Source of the DNA: Nonomuraea sp. NBC_00507
GTDB lineage: Bacteria; Actinomycetota; Actinomycetes; Streptosporangiales; Streptosporangiaceae
Reading direction: 5' to 3'
Length of the DNA: 64,000 nt
Assembly: GCF_036013525.1 (NCBI RefSeq)
Contig: NZ_CP107853.1
Span: 6,696,001 to 6,760,000 of the forward strand
In this document: positions 16,659 through 26,088 of the stretch, piece by piece
Position numbering within the stretch: position 1 is the stretch's first letter
Layout of the letters: every line of letters begins with the position of its first letter
The notes under the pieces: generated by a model
The model's database searches: none
What the model was told of the DNA's origin: nothing
What the model saw: the letters and a program-made list of their open reading frames with translations, nothing else
Made by a program: the position numbers and the translations under genes

Positions 16659-16960
16659 TCTAGGGGAAGGTGTCGGGCCAGCGGGGAAGATTCGAGGACG
16701 CTACGTGGTTGTGGTAATGTAGCTCTCTGATCGGTCCGGCATGCACTGCTGGACGCGCAAGCGGAGGTCTCCCTCCCACCCGAGTCGCCGAAAGGTGTCC
16801 GGGTCCAGGATCACGCCGGACTACTCCGGGGAGCTCGAGGCCACGAAAGCCACAGAGCTCAGTGGCCCCGCATGCGCGACGTGCGGGGCTTTTCGCGTCA
16901 GGAAGCGCGGAAGGCCCTCGGCACGACGAGCACGTAGGGATCGCAAACCTAGGAGGCCCC
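16659..16960 (+). promoter_or_regulatory. Long leader of the infC-rpmI-rplT operon
   Basis: About 300 bases with no credible gene. TAATGT (16715-16720) with TTCGAG (16691-16696) 18 bases upstream is a weak promoter candidate. The leader can form an intrinsic terminator (16865-16893) whose 5' arm is also complementary to an earlier segment: GGCCAC (16839-16844) can pair with GTGGCC (16862-16867). GAGCTC occurs twice (16831-16836, 16855-16860) and can pair with itself. The layout is that of a ribosomal-protein operon leader controlled by attenuation. Confidence 0.5.
16865..16893 (+). terminator. Attenuator hairpin in the infC leader
   Basis: GCCCCGCA (16865-16872) pairs perfectly with TGCGGGGC (16882-16889), followed by TTTT (16890-16893). 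It sits about 70 bases before the infC start, so it must be bypassed for expression. An upstream segment can pair with its left arm as an antiterminator. Confidence 0.65.
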
Positions 16961-17548
16961 ATCAGCACTGAGCCCCGCATCAACGAGCGTATCCGAGTTC
17001 CCGAGGTTCGCCTCGTGGGCCCGAACGGCGAGCAGGTAGGCATCGTCTCGATTCACGACGCCCTGAAGCTCGCCCAGGAAGCCGACCTTGACCTCGTCGA
17101 GGTCGCGGCCACGGCTCGACCGCCCGTGTGCAAGCTCATGGACTACGGCAAGTTCAAGTACGAGTCCGCGATGAAGGCGCGCGAGGCGCGCAAGAATCAG
17201 GCGCACACGATCATCAAGGAGATCAAGCTCCGGCCGAAGATCGACCCGCACGACTACGAGACCAAGAAGGGTCACGTGGTGCGGTTCCTCAAGGCGGGAG
17301 ACAAGGTCAAAGTCACGATCATGTTCCGCGGGCGCGAGCAGTCCCGGCCGGAGCTGGGCTTCCGGCTGCTGCAGCGGCTCGCGGACGACGTCCAGGAGCT
17401 CGGCTTCGTGGAATCCCACGCCAAGCAGGACGGCCGTAACATGATCATGGTGATCGGTCCGCACAAGAAGAAGGCCGAGGCCAAGGCCGAAAAGGCCGCA
17501 GCCAGGGCACAGCGTGGCAGCGAGGACGCTTCCGTACAGGAAGGATGA
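16961..17548 (+). CDS. infC: Translation initiation factor IF-3, starting at ATC
   Basis: 195 residues. The N-terminal domain begins [22 protein letters not shown], then [13 protein letters not shown], the linker helix and the C-terminal domain with [25 protein letters not shown] and a basic/acidic tail. IF-3 binds the 30S subunit and checks start codons. No ATG or GTG lies at the family start point; AGGAGG (16951-16956) is followed after four bases by ATC, which fits infC genes that use AUU or AUC so that IF-3 can repress its own synthesis. An in-frame upstream ATG at 16862 would add 33 residues encoded inside the attenuator and is rejected. Confidence 0.93.
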   Translation: MSTEPRINERIRVPEVRLVGPNGEQVGIVSIHDALKLAQEADLDLVEVAATARPPVCKLMDYGKFKYESAMKAREARKNQAHTIIKEIKLRPKIDPHDYETKKGHVVRFLKAGDKVKVTIMFRGREQSRPELGFRLLQRLADDVQELGFVESHAKQDGRNMIMVIGPHKKKAEAKAEKAAARAQRGSEDASVQEG

Positions 17549-17674
17549 CCCGCGGTTGGGGTTAGCCTTACAAAGCACCCCGATTCAGCCACCGGGACGA
17601 CGAAAGACGCCGCGACCGGGTCGGCCAGCACCGGCCCGGCCACCGGCACGACCGAAACGAGGAGAGACGGCGAC

Positions 17675-17869
17675 ATGCCGAAGATGAAGACGCACAGTGG
17701 TGCGAAGAAGCGGTTCCGGCTGACCGGCACCGGCAAGATCAAGCGTCGCCGTGCCAATCGCGCCCACTACAACGAGTGGAAGTCGTCCACGCTGACGCGC
17801 CGTCTCAAGAATGAAGTCGTCCTTTCCGACGCCGATTCCAAGAAGATCAAGAAGCTGCTCGCCAAGTAG
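17675..17869 (+). CDS. rpmI: 50S ribosomal protein L35
   Basis: 64 residues, strongly basic, beginning [24 protein letters not shown], which is the L35 signature. It is a component of the large ribosomal subunit. GAGGAGAG lies about 8 bases before the ATG. It is the second gene of the infC-rpmI-rplT operon; the 126-base gap from infC holds possible GGCC-rich hairpins but no gene. Confidence 0.97.
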   Translation: MPKMKTHSGAKKRFRLTGTGKIKRRRANRAHYNEWKSSTLTRRLKNEVVLSDADSKKIKKLLAK

Positions 17870-17896
17870 CGCGAACTTTCCCCGGGGAGAAGAAAC

Positions 17897-18280
17897 ATGG
17901 CACGCGTGAAGCGGGCGCTCAACGCCAAGAAGAAGCGCAAGGTCGTCCTCGAACGGGCTACCGGTTACCGTGGCCAGCGGTCACGTCTTTACCGCAAGGC
18001 CAAGGAGCAGATGCTCCACTCGATGACGTACGCCTACCGGGACCGTAAGGACCGCAAGGGCGCGTTCCGCCGTCTGTGGATCCAGCGGATCAACGCCGCG
18101 GCCCGCCAGAACGGCATGACGTACAACCGTCTGATCCAGGGCCTGCGCCTGGCCAACATCGAGGTCGACCGCAAGATCCTCGCCGATCTCGCGGTGAACG
18201 ACATTCAGACCTTCGCCACGCTCGTCGAGGCCGCCAAGAAGGCGCTGCCGGCGAACGTGAACGCTCCGGCCGCGAGCTGA
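17897..18280 (+). CDS. rplT: 50S ribosomal protein L20
   Basis: 127 residues, starting [20 protein letters not shown] and containing [15 protein letters not shown] and [20 protein letters not shown], all diagnostic of L20. It binds 23S rRNA early in assembly and in some bacteria represses the infC operon by binding its leader. GGGGAGAAG precedes the ATG, 27 bases after rpmI. A hairpin with a T tract ends the operon. Confidence 0.97.
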   Translation: MARVKRALNAKKKRKVVLERATGYRGQRSRLYRKAKEQMLHSMTYAYRDRKDRKGAFRRLWIQRINAAARQNGMTYNRLIQGLRLANIEVDRKILADLAVNDIQTFATLVEAAKKALPANVNAPAAS

Positions 18281-18292
18281 AGCACCACAGAG

Positions 18293-18320
18293 GGGCCCAC
18301 CGGCTGACGGTGGGCCCTTT
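18293..18320 (+). terminator. Terminator after rplT
   Basis: GGGCCCACC (18293-18301) pairs perfectly with GGTGGGCCC (18309-18317) around a 7-base loop, followed by TTT. It ends the infC-rpmI-rplT operon only 23 bases before the next gene. Confidence 0.8.
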
Positions 18321-18342
18321 GCCGTATCCACAGGGGGAGAGC

Positions 18343-19146
18343 ATGGCCGGGTCCGAGCTGACCAACGTGAAGTCGCCGCGGGTCAAGGCCGCCCGGCGCC
18401 TCACCAAGCGGGCCTTCCGGGAGCAGGACCGCAGGTTCCTGGCCGAGGGCCCGCAGGCGGTACGCGAGGCGCTGCGGCTCGACGGCGTCACCCTGGAGCT
18501 GTTCAGCACCGCCGAGGCCGAGCTGCGCCACCCCGAGCTGATCACCGAGGCGACGCTCAAGGGCGTGCCCGTGCACCGGGCCAGCGGCGAGGTGATGGCC
18601 GAGCTGTCACAGACGGTGACCCCGCAGGGGCTGCTGGCGGTGTGCACGCTCGTGCACGTCCCCTTGGACGAGGCGCTGGAGGAGCCGCCGCGCCTGGTGG
18701 CGGTGCTCGCGCACGTTCGTGACCCGGGCAACGCCGGCACTGTGATGCGGGTGGCCGACGCGGCCGGCGCGGACGCGGTGGTGTTCACCGATGCCTCCGT
18801 CGATCCGTACAACGGCAAATGTGTGCGCGCCAGCGCCGGCAGCATTTTTCATCTGCCGGTCGTCATCGGTGCACCGGTCAGTGCCACTGTGCGTCAACTG
18901 AAGGAGCGAGGCTTGCGGGTGCTGGCGGCAGACGGCGCGGGCAAGCATACGCTCGACGACGTCGACCTGTCGGGCCCCACCGCGTGGATCTTCGGCAACG
19001 AGGCTTGGGGACTGCCGGAGGAGATACTGGCCGAAGCGGATGATGTGGTCAGAGTGCCCATCTACGGACAGGCTGAAAGTCTCAACCTGGCCACCGCGGC
19101 GGCGGTATGCCTTTACTCCTCCGCTAGGGCTCAGCGAGTGTCCTAG
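18343..19146 (+). CDS. TrmH/SpoU-family RNA methyltransferase
   Basis: 267 residues of the SPOUT class. A substrate-binding N-terminal domain (about 1-100) precedes the knotted SAM-binding domain with motif 1 VRDPGNAGTVMRVADAAG, motif 2 WIFGNEAWGLPEE and motif 3 VPIYGQAESLNLATAAAVCLY. It methylates a 2'-O-ribose in rRNA or tRNA; the exact site is not clear. A position after rplT and before pheS is common in actinobacteria. ATG 18343 has GGGGGAGAG close upstream; an earlier in-frame start would overlap rplT and the terminator. Confidence 0.92.
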   Translation: MAGSELTNVKSPRVKAARRLTKRAFREQDRRFLAEGPQAVREALRLDGVTLELFSTAEAELRHPELITEATLKGVPVHRASGEVMAELSQTVTPQGLLAVCTLVHVPLDEALEEPPRLVAVLAHVRDPGNAGTVMRVADAAGADAVVFTDASVDPYNGKCVRASAGSIFHLPVVIGAPVSATVRQLKERGLRVLAADGAGKHTLDDVDLSGPTAWIFGNEAWGLPEEILAEADDVVRVPIYGQAESLNLATAAAVCLYSSARAQRVS

Positions 19147-19196
19147 GCGGCCGGAAACCCGCTATTGTCGGCGTTGTAGGCGGAGGAGGCGAGGTC

Positions 19197-20291
19197 GTGC
19201 ACGGTGCGGAAACCGACGGGCAAGTAGTGGCCGCCGCGTGCACGATAGCCATCGACGACCTTCCCGACGGTCTCATCGTGACCGACCGATATGGGTGCGT
19301 GCTGGCCGTCAACCGGGCCGCGGCCCGGCTCACCGGCGTGGCCATGGAGCGCGCGGTCGGCCGCCACATGAACGACGTGTTCCCGTTCCGCGACCACGAC
19401 GGGCGCGACTGGTGGAAGGCGGTCGACCCCGAATGCGGGCTGCGCACCCGTAGCCGGGTGCCGGAGCGGCCGCTGCACCTGCCGGGCGGGCAGGAGCTCC
19501 ACGTCACCGCGAGGCTCGTACGCGAGCCGGAGCGCGGTGGCGAGGTCGAGCGGGTCGCGATCACCCTGCGTGACGGCGGCGCCCGCGCCCGGCTGGAGCG
19601 CAGCCGCGCCGACCTGGTCTCCACCGTGGCCCACGAGCTGCGCTCGCCGCTGACCAGCGTCAAGGGCTTCACCGCGACCCTGCTGGCCAAGTGGACCCGT
19701 TTCACCGACGAGCAGAAGCGGGTGATGCTCGAGACCGTCAACAACGACGCCGACCGCGTCACCAGGCTCATCACCGAGTTGCTCGACGTCTCCCGCATCG
19801 AGTCCGGGCGGCTGGAGGTGCGCCGCCAGGTCGTCGACATCCCCGCCAGGGTGCGCAGGCTCATCGCGGGCCGGGTCGCGGCAGGCGAGGCGGAGGACCG
19901 CTTCCACCTGATCGTGGGCGACGACCTGCCCGAGATGTGGCTCGACCAGGACAAGCTCGACCAGATTCTGGGTAACCTGGTGGAAAATGCGCTGCGCCAC
20001 GGGCGCGGCACCGTGACAATCGAGATCGAGTCCGTGGGATGGGGAGTTGCCGTGTCGGTGCGCGATGAGGGCGAGGGCATCGAGCCCGAGCTGGCCCCGC
20101 GCGTCTTCCGGCAGTTCTGGCGGGGCGGCAACAGCCGCAGGCGCGGCGGCACCGGTCTCGGGCTGTTCATCGTCAAGGGCCTGGTCGAGGCGCACGGTGG
20201 CACCATCACCGTGCAGCGGGCGCCCGAGGGCGGGGCGGAGTTTCGATTTACCGTGCCCACCGGCACGCCCGACTTCGCCTCGTCTATGTGA
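19197..20291 (+). CDS. PAS-domain sensor histidine kinase (orphan)
   Basis: 364 residues, soluble, with no membrane segment. A PAS domain (about 15-125, starting ACTIAIDDLPDGLIVTDRYG) is followed by a dimerisation helix with STVAHELRSPLTSVKG (phosphorylated His146 candidate) and an ATPase domain: N box LGNLVENALRHG, G1 DEGEGIEP, G2 GGTGLGLFIVKGLVEAHGG. GTG start with GGAGGAGG upstream. No response regulator is adjacent; both neighbours are translation genes, so its partner must be elsewhere. It probably senses a cytoplasmic signal. Confidence 0.9.
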   Translation: MHGAETDGQVVAAACTIAIDDLPDGLIVTDRYGCVLAVNRAAARLTGVAMERAVGRHMNDVFPFRDHDGRDWWKAVDPECGLRTRSRVPERPLHLPGGQELHVTARLVREPERGGEVERVAITLRDGGARARLERSRADLVSTVAHELRSPLTSVKGFTATLLAKWTRFTDEQKRVMLETVNNDADRVTRLITELLDVSRIESGRLEVRRQVVDIPARVRRLIAGRVAAGEAEDRFHLIVGDDLPEMWLDQDKLDQILGNLVENALRHGRGTVTIEIESVGWGVAVSVRDEGEGIEPELAPRVFRQFWRGGNSRRRGGTGLGLFIVKGLVEAHGGTITVQRAPEGGAEFRFTVPTGTPDFASSM

Positions 20292-21463
<1,172 letters not shown>

Positions 21464-21464
<1 letters not shown>

Positions 21465-24019
21465 TGAAGGTCCCGCTTTCCTGGCTGCGGGAGTACGTCG
21501 ATCTCCCGGCGGTCACCGCCCACGAAGTGGCCGACAAGCTCACCATGGCAGGGCTCAAGCTCGAGTCGATCACCTCGCACGGCCACGACGTCAAGAACGT
21601 CGTGGTCGGCGAGGTGCTCGAGATCGAGGAGCTGATCGGCTTCAAGAAGCCGATCAGGCACTGCAAGGTCGAGACCGGCGAGGCGACGCCCCGCGAGATC
21701 GTCTGCGGCGCCACCAACTTCGTGGCCGGCGACCGCGTGCCGGTGGTGCTGCCCGGCGGCGTGCTGCCCGGCGGGTTCGAGGTCGGGGCGCGCAAGACGT
21801 ACGGGCGCATGTCCGAGGGCATGATCTGCTCCGAGCGGGAGCTCGGGCTGAGCGACGAGCACGCCGGCATCATGGTGCTGCCGCCGGACACGCCGATCGG
21901 CGCCGACGTCGTCGAGCTGCTCGGTCTGCGTGACGACGTGATCGAGCTGGAGATCACGCCCGACATCGGCTACGCCCTGTCGATCAGAGGCGTGGCCCGC
22001 GAGGCGGCGACCGCGTTCGGGGTGGCCTTCCGCGACCCCGCCGCCGTTGAGCTGCCCACCGAGACCGGCCCGGCGTGGCCGGCGTCGATCGCCGACCCGA
22101 CCGCCTGCGACCGGTTCGTGCTGCGCGAGGTCACCGGCTTCGACCCGGCCGCGTCCAGCCCGCTGTGGATGCGGACCCGCCTCACGCGGGCCGGCATGCG
22201 GCCGGTGTCGCTGGCCGTCGACATCACCAACTACCTGATGCTGGAGCTCGGCCAGCCGCTGCACGCGTTCGACCGGTCCAAGCTGAGCGGCGAGATCGTC
22301 GTACGCCGGGCCCAGCCGGGGGAGCGCCTGGAGACGCTCGACCACGTTGTCCGTGAGCTCGACCCCGACGACATCCTCATCACCGACCGGTCGGGCCCGA
22401 TCTCGATGGCGGGCACCATGGGCGGCCTGGAGACCGAGATCTCCGACGAGTCCACTGACATCGTCATCGAGGCCGCACACTTCTCCGCCACCGGCATCTC
22501 GCGAGAGTCCCGCCGGCACGGGCTGGTGTCCGAGGCGTCCAAGCGATTCGAACGCGGAGTGGACCGGGAGCTGCCGCTCGTCGCCTCCTGGAGGGCGGTG
22601 CAGCTGCTGGCCGAGCTCGGCGGGGCGACCGTCCAGCCCGGGGTCACCCACGCCGAGGTCGAGGTGACGCCGCCGCGCATCGCGATCCCGTCCGGCTACC
22701 CGAGCGTCGTGGCCGGGGTGAGCTACTCCAAGGACACCGTGGTCGCCCGGTTGCGGCAGGTCGGCTGCGTCGTCGTGGACGGCAACGATCCCGCGGTGCG
22801 CAAGGGCGGCGTCGACCCGACCGGGGTCGTGACCGGCGGCGCGCTCGCGGCCAAGCTGGCCGTCAACGGCGACGACATGATCACGGTGACGCCGCCGTCG
22901 TGGCGGCCCGACCTCACCGACCCCAACGACCTGGCCGAAGAGGTCATCCGGCTGGAAGGCTACGACACCCTGCCGTCGGTGCTGCCCAGCGCCCCGGCCG
23001 GAGCAGGCCTCACCGAGGGACAGCGGCTGCGCAGGCGGGCCGGCCGGGCGCTGGCCGAAGGCGGCTACGTCGAGGTGCTCAGCTACCCGTTCATCAGCGC
23101 CGACGACTTCGACCGGCTGTTGCTGCCCGCCGAGGACGCGCGACGCCACGCCATGCGGCTGGCCAACCCGCTGTCGGAGGACGAGCCGCTGATGCGCACC
23201 ACGCTGCTGCCGGGGCTGCTCAAGACCCTGGTACGCAACGTCGGGCGCGGCTTCACCGACGTGGCGCTGTTCGAGACCGGGGCCGTCTACCGGCCGCGCG
23301 AGGGCGCTCCGGAGGTCGCGCCGGTGCTCGGCGTCGAGCGCAGGCCGACCCTCGAGGAGCTGGCCTCGATCGAGGCGGCGCTGCCCGACCAGCCGATGCG
23401 GGTCGCGGTCGTGCTGGCCGGCGAGTTCGAGCGGTCCGGCTGGTGGGGCGGCGGCCGTCAGGCCACGTGGGCCGACGCCGTGCAGGCCGCGCGGCTCGTG
23501 GCGACGGAGGCCCGGCTCGAGCTGTCGGTCACCGCCGACCAGCACGAGCCCTGGCACCCCGGGCGTTGCGCCGCACTCTACGTGGGCGACACGCTCGTCG
23601 GGCACGCCGGCGAGCTGCACCCGCGCGTGATCGAGGCCTACGGGCTGCCGCCGCGCACCGTGGCGATGGAACTCGAGCTGTCGCGCTTGGAGCCGGCCAT
23701 GCCGGGGCCCGTCGACGCGCCTGCCGTGTCCTCGTATCCGGTGGCCACGCAGGACGTGGCACTGATCGTGCCCGACTTCACGCCGGTCGCGGACGTGGAG
23801 TCGGCCCTGCGCGACGGGGCGGGGGAGCTGCTGGAGTCGATCCGGCTGTTCGATGTCTACGCCGGGGAGCAGGTGGGTGAGGGGAACAAGTCGCTCGCCT
23901 ACACGATGCGGTTCCGGGCGGCTGACCGGACGTTGACGGTGGAGGAGACGACGGCGGCGCGGGACGCGGCGGTGGCCATGGCGGCCGATCGTGTGGGGGC
24001 TCAGCTGCGGAGCGCCTGA
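21464..24019 (+). CDS. pheT: Phenylalanyl-tRNA synthetase beta subunit
   Basis: 851 residues. Order: N-terminal KVPLSWLREYVDLP, a tRNA-binding EMAP-like domain (GEVLEIEE...CGATNF), the B3/B4 editing region, B5 domains, the catalytic-like core and a C-terminal ferredoxin-fold anticodon-binding domain (SSYPVATQDVALIVPDFTPVADV). With PheS it charges tRNA-Phe and hydrolyses mischarged Tyr-tRNA-Phe. The ATG overlaps the pheS stop by one base, so both subunits are made in coupled translation. A long hairpin follows the stop. Confidence 0.96.
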
Positions 24020-24026
24020 GCCTGGG

Positions 24027-24063
24027 AAAGGGCCGGTACGGCGGGATGCCGTGCCGGCCCTTT
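24027..24063. terminator. Bidirectional terminator after pheT
   Basis: A 16-bp stem pairs AAAGGGCCGGTACGGC (24027-24042) with GCCGTGCCGGCCCTTT (24048-24063), with one G-U pair and a 5-base loop. It separates pheT from the convergent Uma2-like gene and can serve both strands. Confidence 0.85.
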
Positions 24064-24066
24064 CGT

Positions 24067-24661
24067 TCAGATGCGGTCGAGCTCGGTGAGGTCGATGTCC
24101 AGGTCGAACGGAACGGGTCAGCCGCAATCTGTCTCGATGGATGCCGGTGAGGGCATAGGAGCGAGTGGCGGGGTCGAGCTCGTAGACGTAGACGACCGCT
24201 CGGCCGGTGTCGGTCTCGACCCGCCAGAAATGCCGGATCCCGGCCTCTGCGTAGAGGAGCGGCTTGCGCTTCCTGTCGCGGGACCTGGTGTCCTGAGTGA
24301 CGACTTCAACCGCCAGTTGGACGTCTTGCGCGAGGTAGAAGGTCTCGTCCAGGCTTTTGTGAGCCTCGGCGCGGATGACAATGACGTCCGGTTCGGGGCG
24401 TTGATCCTCGTCGAGGATGACGGTCATCCGGCTGCACACGAGGAGATGGTCGGGGGCTGTGCGGTCCAACACGGAATGGAACAGCATCAGGACCCGGCAG
24501 TGGATGTCGGTTTGCGGGGCGAAGAAGACCAGGCTGCCGTCGATCAGTTCAGAGTGGTTGGGCAGTCCTGGGAGGTGATCGAGATCCTCGGCCTTGAACC
24601 CCTCAGGGGGTGGGATGACCCAGGACGGGAGGCAGTCAACATCCTCTTCCGCGGTTGTCAT
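24067..24661 (-). pseudogene. Uma2-family (DUF820) nuclease-like gene with a 3' frameshift
   Basis: The first 180 or so residues read as an intact Uma2 protein of PD-(D/E)XK fold: RPEPDVIVIRAE and LAVEVVTQDTRSRDRKRKPLLYAEAGIRHFWRVE hold the acidic and Lys residues. Near the end the frame is wrong: the reading turns into an Arg/Pro-rich run with no stop. Removing one C from the run at 24115-24117 restores VPFDLDIDLTELDRI and a stop at 24067-24069, a typical Uma2 C-terminus. So this is either a recent single-base mutation or a sequencing error. Uma2 genes are widespread in actinobacteria; the cellular role is unsettled. It is divergent from a small gene at 24739. Confidence 0.75.
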
Positions 24662-24738
24662 AGCGCAACGTCAGCGTGCTGATACGGTGCGTGCTCAGAT
24701 GTTCACCTCTTCATACCGGGTTGGCGGAATTCGGTCGC

Positions 24739-24972
24739 ATGACGCAATTGCTGGTGTTCGGCGAGCGTGAGGACGCCGAGGAAGTCGCGGAGACGCTGGG
24801 TGAGTGGTTCCCTCAGTTCGGGGTGCCGCGGGTGGTGCGCGAGACGCTCGCCGGCGAGGACGACGTGGAGGACGCGCAATGGGTGGTTGTCGTCGAAGGG
24901 CCCGGTGAGGACGCACTGGCGAAGGTGGATCAGCTAGTGGAACAGTACGACGGGTGGCGGGAGGCGGGCTGA
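24739..24972 (+). CDS. Conserved small acidic protein, function unknown
   Basis: 77 residues, acidic, beginning TQLLVFGEREDAEEVAETLGEWFPQFG. I do not recognise a named family. Alternating hydrophobic strands (QLLVF, QWVVVVEGP) and helices rich in Glu and Asp suggest a small alpha/beta fold such as a ferredoxin-like domain. ATG 24739 is chosen because the protein looks compact from there; the frame is open upstream to 24676 without a ribosome site. No clear Shine-Dalgarno is present. It is divergent from the Uma2-like gene. Confidence 0.55.
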   Translation: MTQLLVFGEREDAEEVAETLGEWFPQFGVPRVVRETLAGEDDVEDAQWVVVVEGPGEDALAKVDQLVEQYDGWREAG

Positions 24973-25347
24973 GTCCCGCTCGCATGCGGTCGATCTCGGT
25001 GAGGGTCGTGGCATGAGATGTGCGGTCTCACGACCGCGTACGCCGCTTACGCGGGTGACGCCCGTACGGCCAGGTGAAGCCGTGCGGGTCTCCCCTCGAC
25101 CGTGTTGGACACTCCGCTGCCCGAAGGCGTCCGCGCCCTGTTTCGTCGCTGCTCCAGAGTTGTCTGCTGACGCGGCCCGCCGCGGTTTCATGGGACAAGC
25201 CCCGGCCTTCAGACCGGGGAGCGAGTGACGCTGCAACGCTACCAATCACGCTTAGTATATGCACAACTACAGATCGAGGCAGGGCAATGTGTTCGTCCGG
25301 TGCGAACGGCTCTCCCGTCGCGGCCCGGATCGGGGCAGAGTAGCGGC
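24973..25347. other. Intergenic region with degraded sequence
   Basis: No intact gene is seen in these 375 bases. ATGCGGTCGATCTCGGTGAG near 24984 resembles, on the - strand, the coding sequence for the C-terminus of Uma2 proteins (TLTEIDRM), perhaps a fragment of a second copy. The middle part looks like the end of an IS200/IS605 element. An AT-rich patch, CTTAGTATATGCACAAC near 25250, could be the promoter of the phosphoesterase gene. Confidence 0.4.
25013..25230 (+). mobile_element. Possible relic of an IS200/IS605 (tnpB) right end
   Basis: A 71-codon open stretch ends RRGFMGQAPAFRPGSE, which resembles the read-through at the end of actinobacterial tnpB genes. It overlaps the hairpin CCCCGG-CCTTCAGA-CCGGGG (25200-25219) followed by AGCGAGTGAC, a layout like IS605 right ends and the omega-RNA scaffold. 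No TnpA or TnpB domain is visible, so it would be a remnant. The assignment rests on resemblance from memory and is tentative. Confidence 0.35.
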
Positions 25348-26088
25348 ATGCGTATCGCCGTGCTGTCCGACATCCATGGTGTGCTGCCCGCGCTCGAAGC
25401 CGTGCTGGCCGAGCCCGACGTGGCTACCGCCGACCTCATCGTGCTGACCGGGGACATGGCGGCGGGGCCGATGCCGGTGGAGACGCTCGACGTGCTCGTG
25501 GCGCTGGGGGAACGGGCGCTGTGGGTGAGCGGGAACGCCGACAGGGAGCTCGTGGAGGTGGCCCAGGGGAAGATGCATCCTCGTGCGGTCACTCAGTGGG
25601 CGGGCGAGCAGTTGCGGGGCGATCAGGTCGAGGTGCTGGCTGGGTTGCCGGCGCGGCAGGTGGTCGAGCTCGGGCGGCTCGGGGCGACCTTGTTCGTGCA
25701 CGGCACACCGCGCAGCGACGAGGAGGTGATCCTGGTCGACAGCTCGCTGGAGCGGTGGGGTGAGGTGCTGGCGGAAGAGACGGCCGGGACCGTGGTGCTG
25801 GGGAACACGCACATGCCGTTCGTGCGGCTGGCTGATCGGGTGCTGGTGGTCAACCCGGGTTCGGTCGGCATGCCGTACGGGAAGGATGGGGCGCACTGGG
25901 CGTTGCTGGACGGCGAGACCGGGGCGGTGGCCCTCCGGCGCACCCCGATGGACAGCGAGCGGATGGCCCGGCGGCTGGTGGCCGAGAACGGGTTCGACGG
26001 GATCGAGGAATGGGTGGCGGAGTACGTGACCAGCACCTATTCCGATGCCGAGGCGTTGCGGGTGTTCGCCAAGGCCGAGAACCGTTAG
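25348..26088 (+). CDS. Metallophosphoesterase (YfcE/MJ0936-like)
   Basis: 246 residues of calcineurin-like phosphoesterase fold. Metal motifs in order: SDIHG (Asp8, His10), TGDMAAG, SGNADRELVE, FVHGTP, and GNTHMPF, where the usual GHTH motif has Asn for the first His. VNPGSVGMPYG follows as in the family. It probably hydrolyses phosphodiesters with two metal ions; the substrate is unknown. ATG 25348 starts right at the first strand (MRIAVLSDIHG); the open frame upstream is discounted. The 3' end overlaps the convergent MFS gene by four bases. Confidence 0.88.
   Translation: MRIAVLSDIHGVLPALEAVLAEPDVATADLIVLTGDMAAGPMPVETLDVLVALGERALWVSGNADRELVEVAQGKMHPRAVTQWAGEQLRGDQVEVLAGLPARQVVELGRLGATLFVHGTPRSDEEVILVDSSLERWGEVLAEETAGTVVLGNTHMPFVRLADRVLVVNPGSVGMPYGKDGAHWALLDGETGAVALRRTPMDSERMARRLVAENGFDGIEEWVAEYVTSTYSDAEALRVFAKAENR

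Noticed and set aside
16862..16960. Upstream ATG start for infC
   Set aside because: It would add 33 residues encoded within the terminator hairpin, with no family similarity; the AGGAGG-ATC start matches the conserved N-terminus.
16741..16971. 76-codon frame in the infC leader as a leader peptide
   Set aside because: No ribosome site, basic low-complexity composition, and it runs over the attenuator and the infC start; no amino-acid run that would suggest translational attenuation.
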